The notes: generated by a model not told the origin, from the sequence alone. DNA of 64,000 bases from Koleobacter methoxysyntrophicus (GCF_017301615.1 NZ_CP059066.1:1285001-1349000); one strand, 5' to 3'. Positions 8,514 through 18,397 are shown, counted from the stretch's first letter. Numbers and translations are program-made.

Positions 8514-9839
8514 GTGATATTATGGATAATATGGAAGGATCTGCTTGTAAGTTTTAAGGACAAAAAATCGTTGGTAATAACCATCCTTATGCCTGCTATT
8601 CTCACTGCAATCCTGGGTTTTGCCTTTAGCGGTATGATGGGCGGAAACAAAACTTTAGGCAGGGCGGAAGTGGCTGTTGTTAATATGGGAGACTGGCAGG
8701 AAGATATCAAGGAATTTGAAGGGTTTCTGAATAGCCCTATAGGAAGGCAAATAGAAGAAAGTCAGAAGGAGAAAATAATAGAATCAATTTATGAGTTTAA
8801 TTTTGAAGATATACTTTACAGGGAAGTCTTGAGCAACACCGAAGTGAGCAAATTTCTAAATTACAGAAAAATGCCTCTGAAAGAGGCAGAAGAGGCCCTT
8901 AAAGAAGGTGAAATTACAGCAATGATAGTTATCCCTGAAGGGTTTTTGTATAAAACCCTTATCAATTTATTGACGCCCTTTAGAACCCCGGTGGAGATAG
9001 AGGTTATAAAACACCCGGACCATCTTTTAAAAGGGGATATGGTTGAGGGTATACTGAAGGGCTTTACCGATGCCCTGTCGGCAGGGATAATTGCCAAGAA
9101 TACGTTTCTGGAGATTGCTATTGAGAATAATATAGGGGATAAGGCTTACGGGGAACTGGATAACATTATAAACGGTATGTACAGGACAGGAATCAGGGAT
9201 ATTAATCTAAACAAGGTAACCGAAGAGGGGAAAAAGACCATATCCAGTTTCCAGTATTACGCAGTGGGGATGGCTGTCATGTTCATACTTTATGCTGCTG
9301 CCGATGGGGCCCATTATACCATCGATGAGTTAAAAAACGGGACGTATAACAGGATGATACTGGCAAATACCGGTATATGCAGGATTATGGCCTCGCGGTT
9401 TATCTCCACTTCCATATTCTCTGCAGTGCAGATTACCGTATTAATGCTGTTCAGCCGATTCGCATTTAATACCCACTGGGGAGATTTTACAGGTATACTG
9501 GTACTGACTTTATTCCTTGCGTTAGCTGTGGGCAGCCTTTCGGTTTTCCTGTCCTCAATAAATTTGAGACTCAAGGATAACAGGGCTTCAATAGTGTTTC
9601 AGGCAGGGTTTATCCAGTTTTCGGCACTAATCGGGGGGAGCTTCTTCCCCATGGACGCTGTACCCCTGCTGAAAAAAATGGGCACTTTTACCGTCAACGG
9701 TGCTGCAATGCAGGGTTTTTTGAAACTTATGAGGGGCTACCATATTTGGGAAATAACCGGAATATTGTTGATCCTGACAGCTGTCACCGGGATATCCCTT
9801 GCAGCAGGGGCGGTTATCACCGCTGGAATTAAGGAGTGA
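8514..9839 (+). CDS. ABC-2 type exporter permease, first subunit
   Basis: The 441-residue membrane protein has the ABC-2 architecture. One N-terminal membrane helix (KSLVITILMPAILTAILGFAF) is followed by a large extracytoplasmic domain of about 200 residues. Five or six C-terminal helices follow from about residue 245 (YYAVGMAVMFILYAA onwards). The GTG start at 8514 has a G-rich Shine-Dalgarno 8 nt upstream and lies 12 nt after the ATPase gene. It ends within the start of the second permease (4-bp overlap). It probably forms a heterodimer with that subunit. Confidence 0.88.
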   Translation: MILWIIWKDLLVSFKDKKSLVITILMPAILTAILGFAFSGMMGGNKTLGRAEVAVVNMGDWQEDIKEFEGFLNSPIGRQIEESQKEKIIESIYEFNFEDILYREVLSNTEVSKFLNYRKMPLKEAEEALKEGEITAMIVIPEGFLYKTLINLLTPFRTPVEIEVIKHPDHLLKGDMVEGILKGFTDALSAGIIAKNTFLEIAIENNIGDKAYGELDNIINGMYRTGIRDINLNKVTEEGKKTISSFQYYAVGMAVMFILYAAADGAHYTIDELKNGTYNRMILANTGICRIMASRFISTSIFSAVQITVLMLFSRFAFNTHWGDFTGILVLTLFLALAVGSLSVFLSSINLRLKDNRASIVFQAGFIQFSALIGGSFFPMDAVPLLKKMGTFTVNGAAMQGFLKLMRGYHIWEITGILLILTAVTGISLAAGAVITAGIKE

Positions 9840-11035
9840 CGGATATGTGGAAGATTATTTACGTTAAAATTTTAAACCTGAAAAAGAATTATAAGCCTTA
9901 TCTGTTTATGCTGATGTTTCCCCTGATTTTTACCTTTATTTTTGGGTTAATGACAGAGGGGGAAAATTATAGAATAAAAGTTCCCGTTGTAGATATGGAC
10001 AATTCCGATCATTCCCGGTGGCTGCTGGAAGAACTGGATAAGATCGGCAGCTATCAAATAAACCTAACGGATAGGGAGAAGCTTTCGAACCTTGTTTCAG
10101 AAAACACTTCTCCCGTTGGTTTGATAATTCCGGAAAACTTCGGTGAGGATATTAACGGAGGAACTCCTCCCCGGCTGGACCTGGTTATAACCGCCGAAAG
10201 ACCTGAAGTATATTCCTTTGAAGGTGTGCTTAGAGCCAGCATTCAGAAGATTGCCTTTAATTCCCACATAGTTCACGGAACCTTAGATACATTAGCCGGG
10301 TATTTGACCTTAGGAAAGGATGAAAGAGAAGGTATTAAGAACAGGATTTATCGGCTTGCAATGGAAAAATGGGAAGAAGAAATTCCTATACGGGTTAAAG
10401 AAAAAGTGGCTGGAAGCAGTAGGAAAGATGCATCCTTTAATATGTATACCCAGAGTTCTGTAGGCTTTGCTATAGCCTTTTCCATGTTCACCTTTATATT
10501 TGCTATTGGAGAAATACTGGAAGAAAAGGAAAACGGGGTCTGGAACCGCATAAATATATCCCCTTTATCTAAATTTCAGATATATACAGGGAATTTACTA
10601 TATGCCTGTGCAGTTGGGTTTATACAGCTGTTAATTATGGCCTTTGTGGGAGATAGGGTTTTCGGAGTTGACTGGGGGGGCAATATCGGTGGGGTACTGG
10701 CCATCTTTGCTGCCTTTACCTTCTGTATCGTTTCACTGGGCCTCCTTATGTCATCGGTAATTAAAAACCGCCACCAGCTTCAGGTTATAGCACCGGTTGT
10801 AGTGGTGAGCACCAGCATGATCGGTGGGTGTTACTGGCCCCTTGAAATAGTGAGTTCCAGGATGCTCATTGCCGCATCAAAATTTGTCCCCCAGGGATGG
10901 GCCGTGAAAGCCCTGAAGGACTTAATAGTTTACAACCGCGGCTTTGAAGTGGTTTACCTCCCCGCTGCCGTCTTAATATTAATGGGTGTGGTGTTTTTGG
11001 GAACCGCTTTGCAGATAAGGGAGAAGGGGGAGTGA
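9836..11035 (+). CDS. ABC-2 type exporter permease, second subunit
   Basis: The 399-residue permease has the same plan as its neighbour: a first helix at about 20-38 (YLFMLMFPLIFTFIFGL), an external domain, then a helix cluster from about residue 205 (SVGFAIAFSMFTFIFAIG) to the C-terminus with the ABC-2 loop EEKENGVWNRINISPLSKF. It overlaps the upstream permease by 4 bp and is the last gene of the two-component/exporter operon. The substrate is not deducible. No clear terminator is seen in the ~100 bp that follow. Confidence 0.88.
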   Translation: MTDMWKIIYVKILNLKKNYKPYLFMLMFPLIFTFIFGLMTEGENYRIKVPVVDMDNSDHSRWLLEELDKIGSYQINLTDREKLSNLVSENTSPVGLIIPENFGEDINGGTPPRLDLVITAERPEVYSFEGVLRASIQKIAFNSHIVHGTLDTLAGYLTLGKDEREGIKNRIYRLAMEKWEEEIPIRVKEKVAGSSRKDASFNMYTQSSVGFAIAFSMFTFIFAIGEILEEKENGVWNRINISPLSKFQIYTGNLLYACAVGFIQLLIMAFVGDRVFGVDWGGNIGGVLAIFAAFTFCIVSLGLLMSSVIKNRHQLQVIAPVVVVSTSMIGGCYWPLEIVSSRMLIAASKFVPQGWAVKALKDLIVYNRGFEVVYLPAAVLILMGVVFLGTALQIREKGE

Positions 11036-11132
11036 TAAAAAAAGGCAATTAAATTTGTAAAAAAACGTATATGATTCTAGGAATATTAAATGATGTCAAC
11101 AATTTATATTGCCATAAAATAAAAAGAAATCC

Positions 11133-11161
11133 TTGATTTATAATGTATTATCCCTTACCAT
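11133..11161 (+). promoter_or_regulatory. Candidate promoter of the mannitol operon
   Basis: TTGATT and TACCAT are separated by 17 bp, about 100 bp upstream of mtlA, and directly precede the inverted repeat at 11169-11228. Weak match by eye. Confidence 0.3.
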
Positions 11162-11168
11162 AATGGTG

Positions 11169-11228
11169 AGACATAAGGGAATATATTAAATAATGGCACC
11201 ATTTTATTGCTGCCATCCCTTAATGTCT
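11169..11228 (+). promoter_or_regulatory. Inverted repeat in the mtl leader, possible MtlR operator or RNA element
   Basis: AGACATAAGGGA at 11169-11180 is matched by TCCCTTAATGTCT at 11216-11228 (one bulge). An inner AATGGTG/CACCATT pair is also present. It lies between the candidate promoter and mtlA. The rest of the 11036-11262 gap is AT-rich and shows no gene. Confidence 0.45.
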
Positions 11229-11262
11229 ATATATTATATTATGGTGAGGAGGAGAGATAACC

Positions 11263-12636
11263 GTGAGACAGCAAATTCAGAGATTCGGCAGATTCCTCAG
11301 CGGAATGGTGATGCCCAATATCGGTGCCTTTATTGCATGGGGGTTTATCACCGCTCTGTTTATCCCTACCGGGTGGATTCCCAATGAACACCTGGGTGCT
11401 CTGGTAGGGCCGATGATAATCTATCTGCTGCCCCTCTTGATAGGCTATACCGGGGGGAAGATGGTCGGCGGCCCCAGAGGCGGAGTTGTAGGCGCCGTTG
11501 CTACCATGGGTGTCGTTGTAGGGACTGATGTTCCTATGTTCATAGGTGCGATGATTATGGGGCCCCTTGGAGGCTGGGTGATCAGGAAATTCGATGAAGC
11601 AGTAGCGGGCAAGGTCCCTGCAGGCTTTGAAATGCTTGTCAACAATTTCTCTGCAGGTATTATAGGTATGATTATTACGCTCCTGGCATATGTGGCAATA
11701 GGGCCCGTGGTTCTGGCTCTGAACAATGTATTGAAATCCGGTGTGCAGGCCATAGTCAATGCGGGGCTTCTGCCTCTGGCATCCATTTTTATTGAGCCGG
11801 GGAAGATCCTCTTCCTGAATAATGCTATCAACCACGGAGTATTGGGGCCCTTAGGGGTTCAGCAGGTTCAGGAAGCGGGCAAATCCATATTTTTCCTGCT
11901 GGAAACTAATCCCGGCCCGGGCTTAGGTATACTTTTGGCTTACTGGCTGGTCGGCAGGGGTACGGCGAAGCAGTCGGCACCCGGGGCAATAATTATTCAC
12001 TTCTTGGGCGGGATCCACGAGATTTATTTCCCCTATGTTTTAATGAAACCGGTTATGCTTCTTGCCGTTATCGCCGGCGGTATGACAGGGGTATTCACCT
12101 TTGTTGTTACAAAAGCCGGTCTTGTTGCTACTCCATCTCCGGGAAGCATCTTTGCTGAAATTGCCATGGCTCCCAAGGGAGGGCTTCTGCCCGTTCTTCT
12201 CGGGATATTCCTATCTGCAGCGGTATCCTTTTTTGTCGGTTCAATAATTCTGAAAAGATCAGCAAAGGATGAACTGGATGACCTTGATTCTGCTACCCTG
12301 AAGGTAGAGGAACTGAAAGGCAAAAAGCTCAGTGTTTCACAGGTTAAGACCGGGAAAGTCAGCAAGATAGCTGTTGCATGTGACGGCGGTATGGGCTCCA
12401 GTGCTATGGCAGCTTCTGTAATCAGAAAGAAAATAAGGGATGCAGGCCTGAATATAGAGGTAATAAATTCTTCCCTCGAAGACATACCTAAAGATGTAGA
12501 TATAGTTATTACCCATAAGGAACTGACGGAGAGGGCTAAAAAGACTGCACCCGCTGCAGAGCATATTTCCATCACTTCTTTTGTAAATAATCCCTTATTT
12601 GATGAACTTGTAGAGAGGCTAAAAGACCAGCTGTAG
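11263..12636 (+). CDS. mtlA: PTS mannitol transporter subunit IICB
   Basis: It imports mannitol with concomitant phosphorylation to mannitol-1-phosphate. The 457-residue protein has a membrane EIIC domain (about 1-340; MPNIGAFIAWGFITALFIPTGW, GGIHEIYFPYVLM with the substrate-site GGIHE motif) and a cytosolic EIIB domain (about 368-457). The phosphorylatable Cys lies near residue 373 in ACDGGMGSSAM. The EIIA domain is encoded separately as mtlF, as in many Bacillota. The GTG start at 11263 follows GGAGGAGAG. It heads the operon mtlA-mtlR-mtlF-mtlD. Confidence 0.96.
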   Translation: MRQQIQRFGRFLSGMVMPNIGAFIAWGFITALFIPTGWIPNEHLGALVGPMIIYLLPLLIGYTGGKMVGGPRGGVVGAVATMGVVVGTDVPMFIGAMIMGPLGGWVIRKFDEAVAGKVPAGFEMLVNNFSAGIIGMIITLLAYVAIGPVVLALNNVLKSGVQAIVNAGLLPLASIFIEPGKILFLNNAINHGVLGPLGVQQVQEAGKSIFFLLETNPGPGLGILLAYWLVGRGTAKQSAPGAIIIHFLGGIHEIYFPYVLMKPVMLLAVIAGGMTGVFTFVVTKAGLVATPSPGSIFAEIAMAPKGGLLPVLLGIFLSAAVSFFVGSIILKRSAKDELDDLDSATLKVEELKGKKLSVSQVKTGKVSKIAVACDGGMGSSAMAASVIRKKIRDAGLNIEVINSSLEDIPKDVDIVITHKELTERAKKTAPAAEHISITSFVNNPLFDELVERLKDQL

Positions 12637-12684
12637 TTCATTAAAAAAATTAAAAAATGAATTATTTTATGGTATACTATAGTG

Positions 12685-12725
12685 TAGAGTAACAGGGAGC
12701 AACCTTCTTGTTACTCTATTTTATA
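12685..12725 (+). terminator. Intrinsic terminator or attenuator between mtlA and mtlR
   Basis: TAGAGTAAC pairs with GTTACTCTA around a 16-nt loop, followed by a T-rich run. It would reduce readthrough from mtlA into the regulator gene. Confidence 0.7.
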
Positions 12726-12772
12726 AATTTTTTACTCCCGGAATAAATAGTTGAGGGAGGGGGGAGATTCTC

Positions 12773-14902
12773 ATGGTTTTGAAAATGTTATCCCGCAGGC
12801 AGAGGGATATTATAGAAATGCTCTTAGAAGCCCCGGAGCCCGTTACTGTCCGCCGGCTGGCGGAAAAAACGGGTGTTAGCGGGAGGACCATCCACAGGGA
12901 ATTATCCCGGCTGAAGAGAATCTTGAAGGATTCAGGTTTATCCCTTAATCCAAAAGCAGGTGTGGGAATAACGATAGAGGGAAGGGAAGACGCAATAAGC
13001 ACCTTAAAAGGTCAGCTGCGCCAGACCCCTTTACGGGGAAGGGAGTTAACACCCTCAGAAAGGGATTTCTTTATAATCCAGGAGCTTTTATCATCTAAAG
13101 CCATCCATAAATTAACCTTTTTTGCACACAAGCTGTCGGTAACCGAGGCTACCATCAGCAATGATATGGATAGGATCGCACTGTGGTTTGAAAAACGGGG
13201 TCTTAGCCTTGTGAGAAAACCGGGGATAGGGGTTTACCTTAAAGGGTCTGAAACTGCTTTCAGGAGGGCTATACTTGACTTCCTGTATGAGAACCTGGGA
13301 GAAGACCGTTTGTTAACTCTTGTCCGCAGCAATCCCGAAAATATAACGGGAGAGAGAATTGATGTTAGGTCTGAAATTAAAAACAGGCTGCTGAATTTTA
13401 TAGATGGAGATGTTTTCACAAAATTGGAAGCAGCTGTGGATAAAACCCTTGAGGAAACGGGTTTTGAGATAGTTGACAGTTCATATGTAGGGCTTATGGT
13501 GCATCTCGCACTGGCTGTTGAGAGGCTCAAAATGGGGGAAAAAATATATTTTGATAAAGGGATTCTGGAAAAATTAAAATCAGCCAAAGAATATGAAATT
13601 GCAGTGAAAATATCGGATAGGCTGGAGGAAGTCTTCGGCATATCCGTTCCGATACATGAAATAGGCTATATTACCATGCACCTAAAGGGGGCAAAACTGC
13701 GGAAAGGTGTTGATTTGGACGGGTATATCATGGAATCTGAAGACCTTAAAACCTTAAAGATCGCCCGTATACTGGTGGATTGTGTGGAAGAGGAATTAAA
13801 TCTTTCTCTTTCAAAGGATTTAAAACTCATGTCGGGACTGGTGGCCCACCTCGAACCTGCCATAACGAGATTGACCATGGGAATGGATATTAGGAATCCT
13901 GTGCTGGGCCAATTAAAGGCCCAATACGGGCATATATTTTCGGCAACAAAGAGAGCTGGCGTCAGGATCCAGCGGTTAATAGGGGTTCCCATCCCCGATT
14001 CTGAAATAGGGTTTTTGACGATGCACATTGCTGCAGCCGTCGAAAGGGCCAACACGATGGACTTTAAAGCCAGGGTTTTGATAGTATGTTCCAGCGGTAT
14101 CGGGAGTTCCAGGATTCTTGCAGCCCGTCTGAAAAAGTCAGTAGATAATATAGAAATTGTTGACGAGGTATCGGCCCTTTCCTTTGAAAAAAACAAAACG
14201 GCCGGAAAAGATATAGACCTGGTAATATCAACGGTTCCATTGAATTACGAAGGGGAGGTGGTTGTTGTTACACCTGTTCTGTTCCCCGAGGAAATCGAGA
14301 AAATAAGAAGCATAATAAAAAATATTGCTGCAGGTCGTCGGCCGGCAGAAGAAAAGCGCCGGGGGAAATTCCTCCCAGGGTTAGAGGATAAGCTTGAAAT
14401 AACGGCAAGAATTGCCGGTGATATAGTCGGTATACTGAAGAACTTCAAGGTGGTAAAGGTCTCGAAGATTGAAACCCCGGCAGATATTATTAAACGGGCA
14501 TCTGAAAAAAACTTTTTACCGCAGGGGTCTGATTCGAAAGAGGTATTTGAGGCCCTGACCAGAAGGGAGAGACTGGGATCAACTTTAATACCCGAAGTGA
14601 ATCTCGCACTGCTGCATGCCAGAACGGATGGGGTAAAACAGCCTTTTATAGGCGTGCTTACCCTGGATAAATCGGTCTTAATCAGCGGAGATGAAGTGAA
14701 TAGAATTATTGTGCTTTTGGCACCTAAAAGCCTGCTGCCGGAAGAACTGGAATTGATAAGCAGTTTCAGCGCTTCGATAATAGAAAACCGGGAGTTCAAT
14801 GCTATTATCAGGGAAGCCGATGAAAACAAATTCCTTGAATATTTGAGAAACCTTATGGGTGGTTATTATAACGAGGTAATAAATAAAGGAGGAGAAAAAT
14901 GA
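12773..14902 (+). CDS. mtlR: PRD-containing transcriptional activator of the mannitol operon
   Basis: The 709-residue BglG/MtlR-type regulator has N-terminal HTH domains (RQRDIIEMLLEAPEPVTVRR; a second HTH near 115-145). Two PTS-regulation domains follow, with the conserved histidines in MVHLALAVERL/EIGYITMHLKG and VAHLEPAITRL/EIGFLTMHIAAA. Next come an EIIB-like domain (VLIVCSSGIGSSRILAARL, about 440) and a C-terminal EIIA-like domain with NLALLHARTDGV. Family knowledge: HPr phosphorylation of PRD2 activates the protein and MtlA/MtlF-dependent phosphorylation inhibits it, coupling transcription to mannitol uptake. The ATG at 12773 follows a GGGAGGGGGGAG run. It overlaps mtlF by 4 bp. Confidence 0.94.
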   Translation: MVLKMLSRRQRDIIEMLLEAPEPVTVRRLAEKTGVSGRTIHRELSRLKRILKDSGLSLNPKAGVGITIEGREDAISTLKGQLRQTPLRGRELTPSERDFFIIQELLSSKAIHKLTFFAHKLSVTEATISNDMDRIALWFEKRGLSLVRKPGIGVYLKGSETAFRRAILDFLYENLGEDRLLTLVRSNPENITGERIDVRSEIKNRLLNFIDGDVFTKLEAAVDKTLEETGFEIVDSSYVGLMVHLALAVERLKMGEKIYFDKGILEKLKSAKEYEIAVKISDRLEEVFGISVPIHEIGYITMHLKGAKLRKGVDLDGYIMESEDLKTLKIARILVDCVEEELNLSLSKDLKLMSGLVAHLEPAITRLTMGMDIRNPVLGQLKAQYGHIFSATKRAGVRIQRLIGVPIPDSEIGFLTMHIAAAVERANTMDFKARVLIVCSSGIGSSRILAARLKKSVDNIEIVDEVSALSFEKNKTAGKDIDLVISTVPLNYEGEVVVVTPVLFPEEIEKIRSIIKNIAAGRRPAEEKRRGKFLPGLEDKLEITARIAGDIVGILKNFKVVKVSKIETPADIIKRASEKNFLPQGSDSKEVFEALTRRERLGSTLIPEVNLALLHARTDGVKQPFIGVLTLDKSVLISGDEVNRIIVLLAPKSLLPEELELISSFSASIIENREFNAIIREADENKFLEYLRNLMGGYYNEVINKGGEK

Positions 14903-15363
14903 GGATTTTCGGAAAAAACGGAAAACAGATACCGGTACTGAAAAGAGAATCGATAATCATAGGAATGGAAACTGTGGAAAAGGAAAAGGCAATAGAAATG
15001 GCAGGTCAGATTCTGGTAGATGGGGGATATGTAACTCCGGAATATATTAAGGAAATGAAGAAAAGGGAAGAAGAAATATCCACTTATATAGGGAATGGTG
15101 TTGCAATTCCCCACGGTACAGGGGCTTCAAGGCAGTATATTAAAGCATCGGGTATTTCCGTTATTCAGTTTCCCGATGGCATAGATTTCGGCGGGGGGCA
15201 GACTGCATATCTAGTTATAGGAATTGCCGGGAAGGAAAATGAGCACCTTAAAATATTACAGAATCTCGCCCTGATATGTCAGGACCCTGAGGAGATAGAA
15301 GAGATGGTTAAAGCCAAAACAAAAGATGAGATCTATAGGAAACTTGCGGCTGTGGAGGAATAG
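14899..15363 (+). CDS. mtlF: PTS mannitol-specific EIIA component
   Basis: The 154-residue cytosolic phosphocarrier transfers phosphate from HPr to the EIIB domain of MtlA. The active-site His72 lies in GVAIPHGTGASRQYI, and the family core GQTAYLVIGIAGKENEHLKIL is present. The length is normal for a free-standing EIIA. It starts at ATG 14899 with AAAGGAGGAG upstream, overlaps mtlR by 4 bp, and is 3 bp from mtlD, so the genes are translationally coupled. Confidence 0.96.
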   Translation: MRIFGKNGKQIPVLKRESIIIGMETVEKEKAIEMAGQILVDGGYVTPEYIKEMKKREEEISTYIGNGVAIPHGTGASRQYIKASGISVIQFPDGIDFGGGQTAYLVIGIAGKENEHLKILQNLALICQDPEEIEEMVKAKTKDEIYRKLAAVEE

Positions 15364-15366
15364 ACC

Positions 15367-16518
15367 ATGAAGAAAGCAGTGCATTTCGGAGCTGGAAATA
15401 TAGGCAGGGGTTTTATAGGGCTGCTTCTCAACCTCTCAGGTTATGAAGTAACCTTTATAGATGTAGATGATAGAATTGTTACAGGCCTCAATAAGGCGAA
15501 GGGATACAGGGTTATAGAAGTAGGAGAAGGGGGCAGGGAATATACAGTATCAGGTGTAAAAGCCGTTAATGGAAAGGATATCCCAAATGCAGTCCAAAAA
15601 ATATCGAAAGCAGATATAGTTACTACCGCTGTAGGCCCCGGGGCATTGAGGGCCATTGCTCCTGTAATAGCCGAAGGGCTTGTCAGGAGATTTAAGGCCG
15701 AAGACCCCGGTTATCTAAACATTATTGCATGTGAAAACACCGTAAAGGCTTCGAGCCTCTTAAAAGATTATGTATATGAAGAACTTGATAAAAGGAACAG
15801 AGAAAAGGCCGACATGTATGCGGGCTTTCCCGATGCGGTTGTAGACAGGATAATTCCGCCCCAGGAAACGGAGGAAACACTGGATGTAAAGGTAGAAACC
15901 TTTAAAGAATGGATTGCAGATAGAAACCTTTTCAAAGGTGAAATTCCCGAAATTAAAGGAATGGAATTAACCGACAACCTTACGGCCTTTGTTGAGAGGA
16001 AAATCTTTACCCTCAATACGGGTCATGCAGGAACTGCTTACATGGCGTACTGTAAGGGACACCGGTATATCCATGAGGCTATTGAAGATAAAGAAATCTA
16101 TGATACTGTTAAGGGAGCCCTGTTAGAGTCGGGGATAAGCCTGATTGAACTGTATAATTTTTCCGCACAAGACCATAAAGAATATATTGAAAGGATATTG
16201 AGGAGATTCAAAAACCCAGAATTAATGGATTCGGTTGTAAGGGTAGGGCGTGATCCCTTAAGAAAGCTGGGGCCTGAGGACAGGCTGGTGAAGCCCGCTG
16301 AAAGAGCCCTTAAATACGGGGTTTTCCCCGAAAACCTGTGCAGGTGTATCGCTGCCGGCCTGTTTTTTGATGCAGAAGGTGATGAAGGGGCGAGGAAAAT
16401 GCAGGCTATCATAAAGGAAAAGGGGATAGAGAAGGGCTTAGAGGATATTACCGGGCTTGAGCCTTCTGAACCCCTGGGCCAAAGGATAATCAGCATATAT
16501 AGAGGGTTGACCCTTTAA
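15367..16518 (+). CDS. mtlD: Mannitol-1-phosphate 5-dehydrogenase
   Basis: It oxidises mannitol-1-phosphate to fructose-6-phosphate with NAD+. The 383-residue protein begins with the Rossmann signature KKAVHFGAGNIGRGFIG. It carries the long-chain mannitol dehydrogenase motif NTGHAGTAYMAY preceded by ERKIFTLN, and the conserved Lys/Asn region. The length is typical (380-390). It is the last gene of the mannitol operon. The downstream sequence is interrupted by the minus-strand ISL3 copy 48 bp beyond the stop, and no intact terminator is visible. Confidence 0.96.
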   Translation: MKKAVHFGAGNIGRGFIGLLLNLSGYEVTFIDVDDRIVTGLNKAKGYRVIEVGEGGREYTVSGVKAVNGKDIPNAVQKISKADIVTTAVGPGALRAIAPVIAEGLVRRFKAEDPGYLNIIACENTVKASSLLKDYVYEELDKRNREKADMYAGFPDAVVDRIIPPQETEETLDVKVETFKEWIADRNLFKGEIPEIKGMELTDNLTAFVERKIFTLNTGHAGTAYMAYCKGHRYIHEAIEDKEIYDTVKGALLESGISLIELYNFSAQDHKEYIERILRRFKNPELMDSVVRVGRDPLRKLGPEDRLVKPAERALKYGVFPENLCRCIAAGLFFDAEGDEGARKMQAIIKEKGIEKGLEDITGLEPSEPLGQRIISIYRGLTL

Positions 16519-16565
16519 ATGACCGTACTAAAACGTACTAAAATTTTTTGAAGCCATAATTTTTT

Positions 16566-17912
16566 GGATCATCTCCAAAAGCGTTGGTGAACTAACGCTT
16601 TCATGAGCAGGCTTGTTTAACTTTTAAGATAAAATACTCCAGGTCATGGAAGCCATAAGCTTGACGTTTGATAACCTTAATTTTATTGTTTATCCCTTCC
16701 AGCTTACTCGTATGTATTGGATAATCAGCGTGATTAAGGATACCGTATTCATGGCGTCGTAAGGTTTTCACAAACCGTTTTAATGCAGGTATACCGGATT
16801 CCAATGCTTTTGTGCACCACTCATCAAGCGCTTTTGACACCTGCTGGCGGTCATTACATTGCCAGATTGTTTTTAGCTCATCTTTCAAAATGTATACGGT
16901 GGAAAGGTTCTTATTAATCGAAAGCAGTTTTTCCAAACGAGGTATTTCCTTTTCTTTAAGATTCTCCGGATTTTTAAGCAGGATCCAGCGGCTGCCCTTA
17001 ATGACATTTTTATCAGTTTCCATTGCAGCCCTGGTTTCTACTCTACGGACCTTGTCAATTACTTTATTGTATTGAGCGACTATATGAAATACATCAAAGA
17101 CAATGGCAGCCTGGGGACAAAATTCAGAAACTGCTTTAATAAATGGGTCCCACATATCCATGGCAACAGCCTTAATTTGGTCTCGTACCTCCTCCGGCAT
17201 CTTTAAGAAGAACTCTTTTAAGGTTTCATATTTACGGTCTTTACCAACCCAAACAATCCGGCCGGTTTCAAAATCGATGACATTAGTCAGATACCGGTGG
17301 TGTTTTCCATAAGAGATTTCATCTATTGCCAAATACCGTAATCCGTTGTAGTCTATATCGGCAAATTCCTGCTTAAGACCCTGTTTATCAATTTCTTTAA
17401 CCGTTTTCCAATCCAGCTGGAGATGTTCTGCTACATCCTTTACGGTCATTAATTTACAGAGTTCCTGTATGTAGACAGCCAAACGCCGGGTTACCCTTGG
17501 CCCACCAGGTTCGGCTATATCCAGCTCTTCTACAACTATTTGACCGCACAGAGGACACTCTATCTTGCGATAATGTAGATGGATTAGCGTTTTATGAGGA
17601 CCTAAGGAAAGGTCTCTTAAGAAACGTTGATGGTTAGAATGCTTACCGACTCCTTTACTGCTACATTTAGAACAAATGGGCGTAAAACGCAGGTCTGGTT
17701 TTAATTCAACTACTTTTCCGGTACCCTGCTCGAAATCAATGTCCTCTGAACCTATAAATTTTAGTCGACGAAAGGGGAATAATGATGTTATACTTATATT
17801 GGACATCTGTAATACCTCCTTAGATGTTTTAGAGTCAATATCTAATTACGACGAGGTATGCAGATGTCCTTCTATTTTAGCTGCTTTTTACCAACGGAAA
17901 TGGAGATGAACC
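16566..17912 (-). mobile_element. ISL3-family insertion sequence, copy 2 (1347 bp)
   Basis: Same element and length as copies 1 and 3, in reverse orientation. It is flanked by a perfect 8-bp duplication AATTTTTT at 16558-16565 and 17913-17920. It lies between mtlD and the molybdenum hydroxylase region. Confidence 0.95.
16601..17806 (-). CDS. ISL3-family transposase, copy 2
   Basis: The 401-residue transposase is identical in sequence to the other two copies (see 3247-4452 for the domain layout). The frame is complete with its own ribosome binding site. Identity across three loci plus perfect target duplications indicates recent transposition or very recent copying. Confidence 0.95.
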   Translation of the reverse strand: MSNISITSLFPFRRLKFIGSEDIDFEQGTGKVVELKPDLRFTPICSKCSSKGVGKHSNHQRFLRDLSLGPHKTLIHLHYRKIECPLCGQIVVEELDIAEPGGPRVTRRLAVYIQELCKLMTVKDVAEHLQLDWKTVKEIDKQGLKQEFADIDYNGLRYLAIDEISYGKHHRYLTNVIDFETGRIVWVGKDRKYETLKEFFLKMPEEVRDQIKAVAMDMWDPFIKAVSEFCPQAAIVFDVFHIVAQYNKVIDKVRRVETRAAMETDKNVIKGSRWILLKNPENLKEKEIPRLEKLLSINKNLSTVYILKDELKTIWQCNDRQQVSKALDEWCTKALESGIPALKRFVKTLRRHEYGILNHADYPIHTSKLEGINNKIKVIKRQAYGFHDLEYFILKVKQACS

Positions 17913-18005
17913 AATTTTTTTAATGAAGCTAGAAATAGTAATGACGTAAAATGCAGTAAAATCAATGGTAGAAAATAAAGAAAAAGCCTTAAACAAAGAG
18001 AACGA

Positions 18006-18035
18006 AGAGGTGCTGTTTACGGCACCTTTTTCTTT
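18006..18035 (+). terminator. Terminator-like hairpin
   Basis: AGGTGC pairs with GCACCT, followed by TTTTTCTTTG. It stands in the 17913-18397 intergenic stretch and has no obvious gene upstream on the + strand, so it may be a relic separated from its gene by the IS. The remainder of that stretch holds dispersed repeat copy 2 and AT-rich sequence without a gene. Confidence 0.5.
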
Positions 18036-18210
18036 GTTACAAAACAATTCGCAGTTCGCCCCGTAATCCGGCCGTTCACGTTCGGTTTCAGAGGGTTGAG
18101 CCAAAGGCTATAGGTTTTTATTACAAAAAAAACAAACTTAATTTATTAACTTGTAATAAAGGAAAATATTAGGTTCATAAAGAAATGTATATTAAAAAAA
18201 TTAAGACAAA

Positions 18211-18336
18211 GCTCCGCTCACTTCACTCTGGAATTTGGCTCTCCGCCATCACAGGCTAGCAGCCAAATTAACAGTCGCTTATGTGTTTGCTATTTATTCA
18301 ACTGGACTTGTCGTATCCTGAGTGAAGTATATAGTC
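18211..18336 (-). repeat. Dispersed ~120-bp repeat, copy 2
   Basis: Reverse-strand copy of the repeat at 2962-3068 and 26762-26882. It retains the GACTATATACTT start, CAGGATACG..CAAGTCC, GCGACTGTTAATTTGGCT and GAGCCAAATTCCAGAGTGA segments. With copy 3 it forms an inverted pair flanking 18.4-26.7 kb. Confidence 0.75.
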
Positions 18337-18397
18337 ATATAAGGAAATATTTTTGTTTTGAAAAAATAGGATAAAATTCCCGAAAGGAGGGTTTTAT

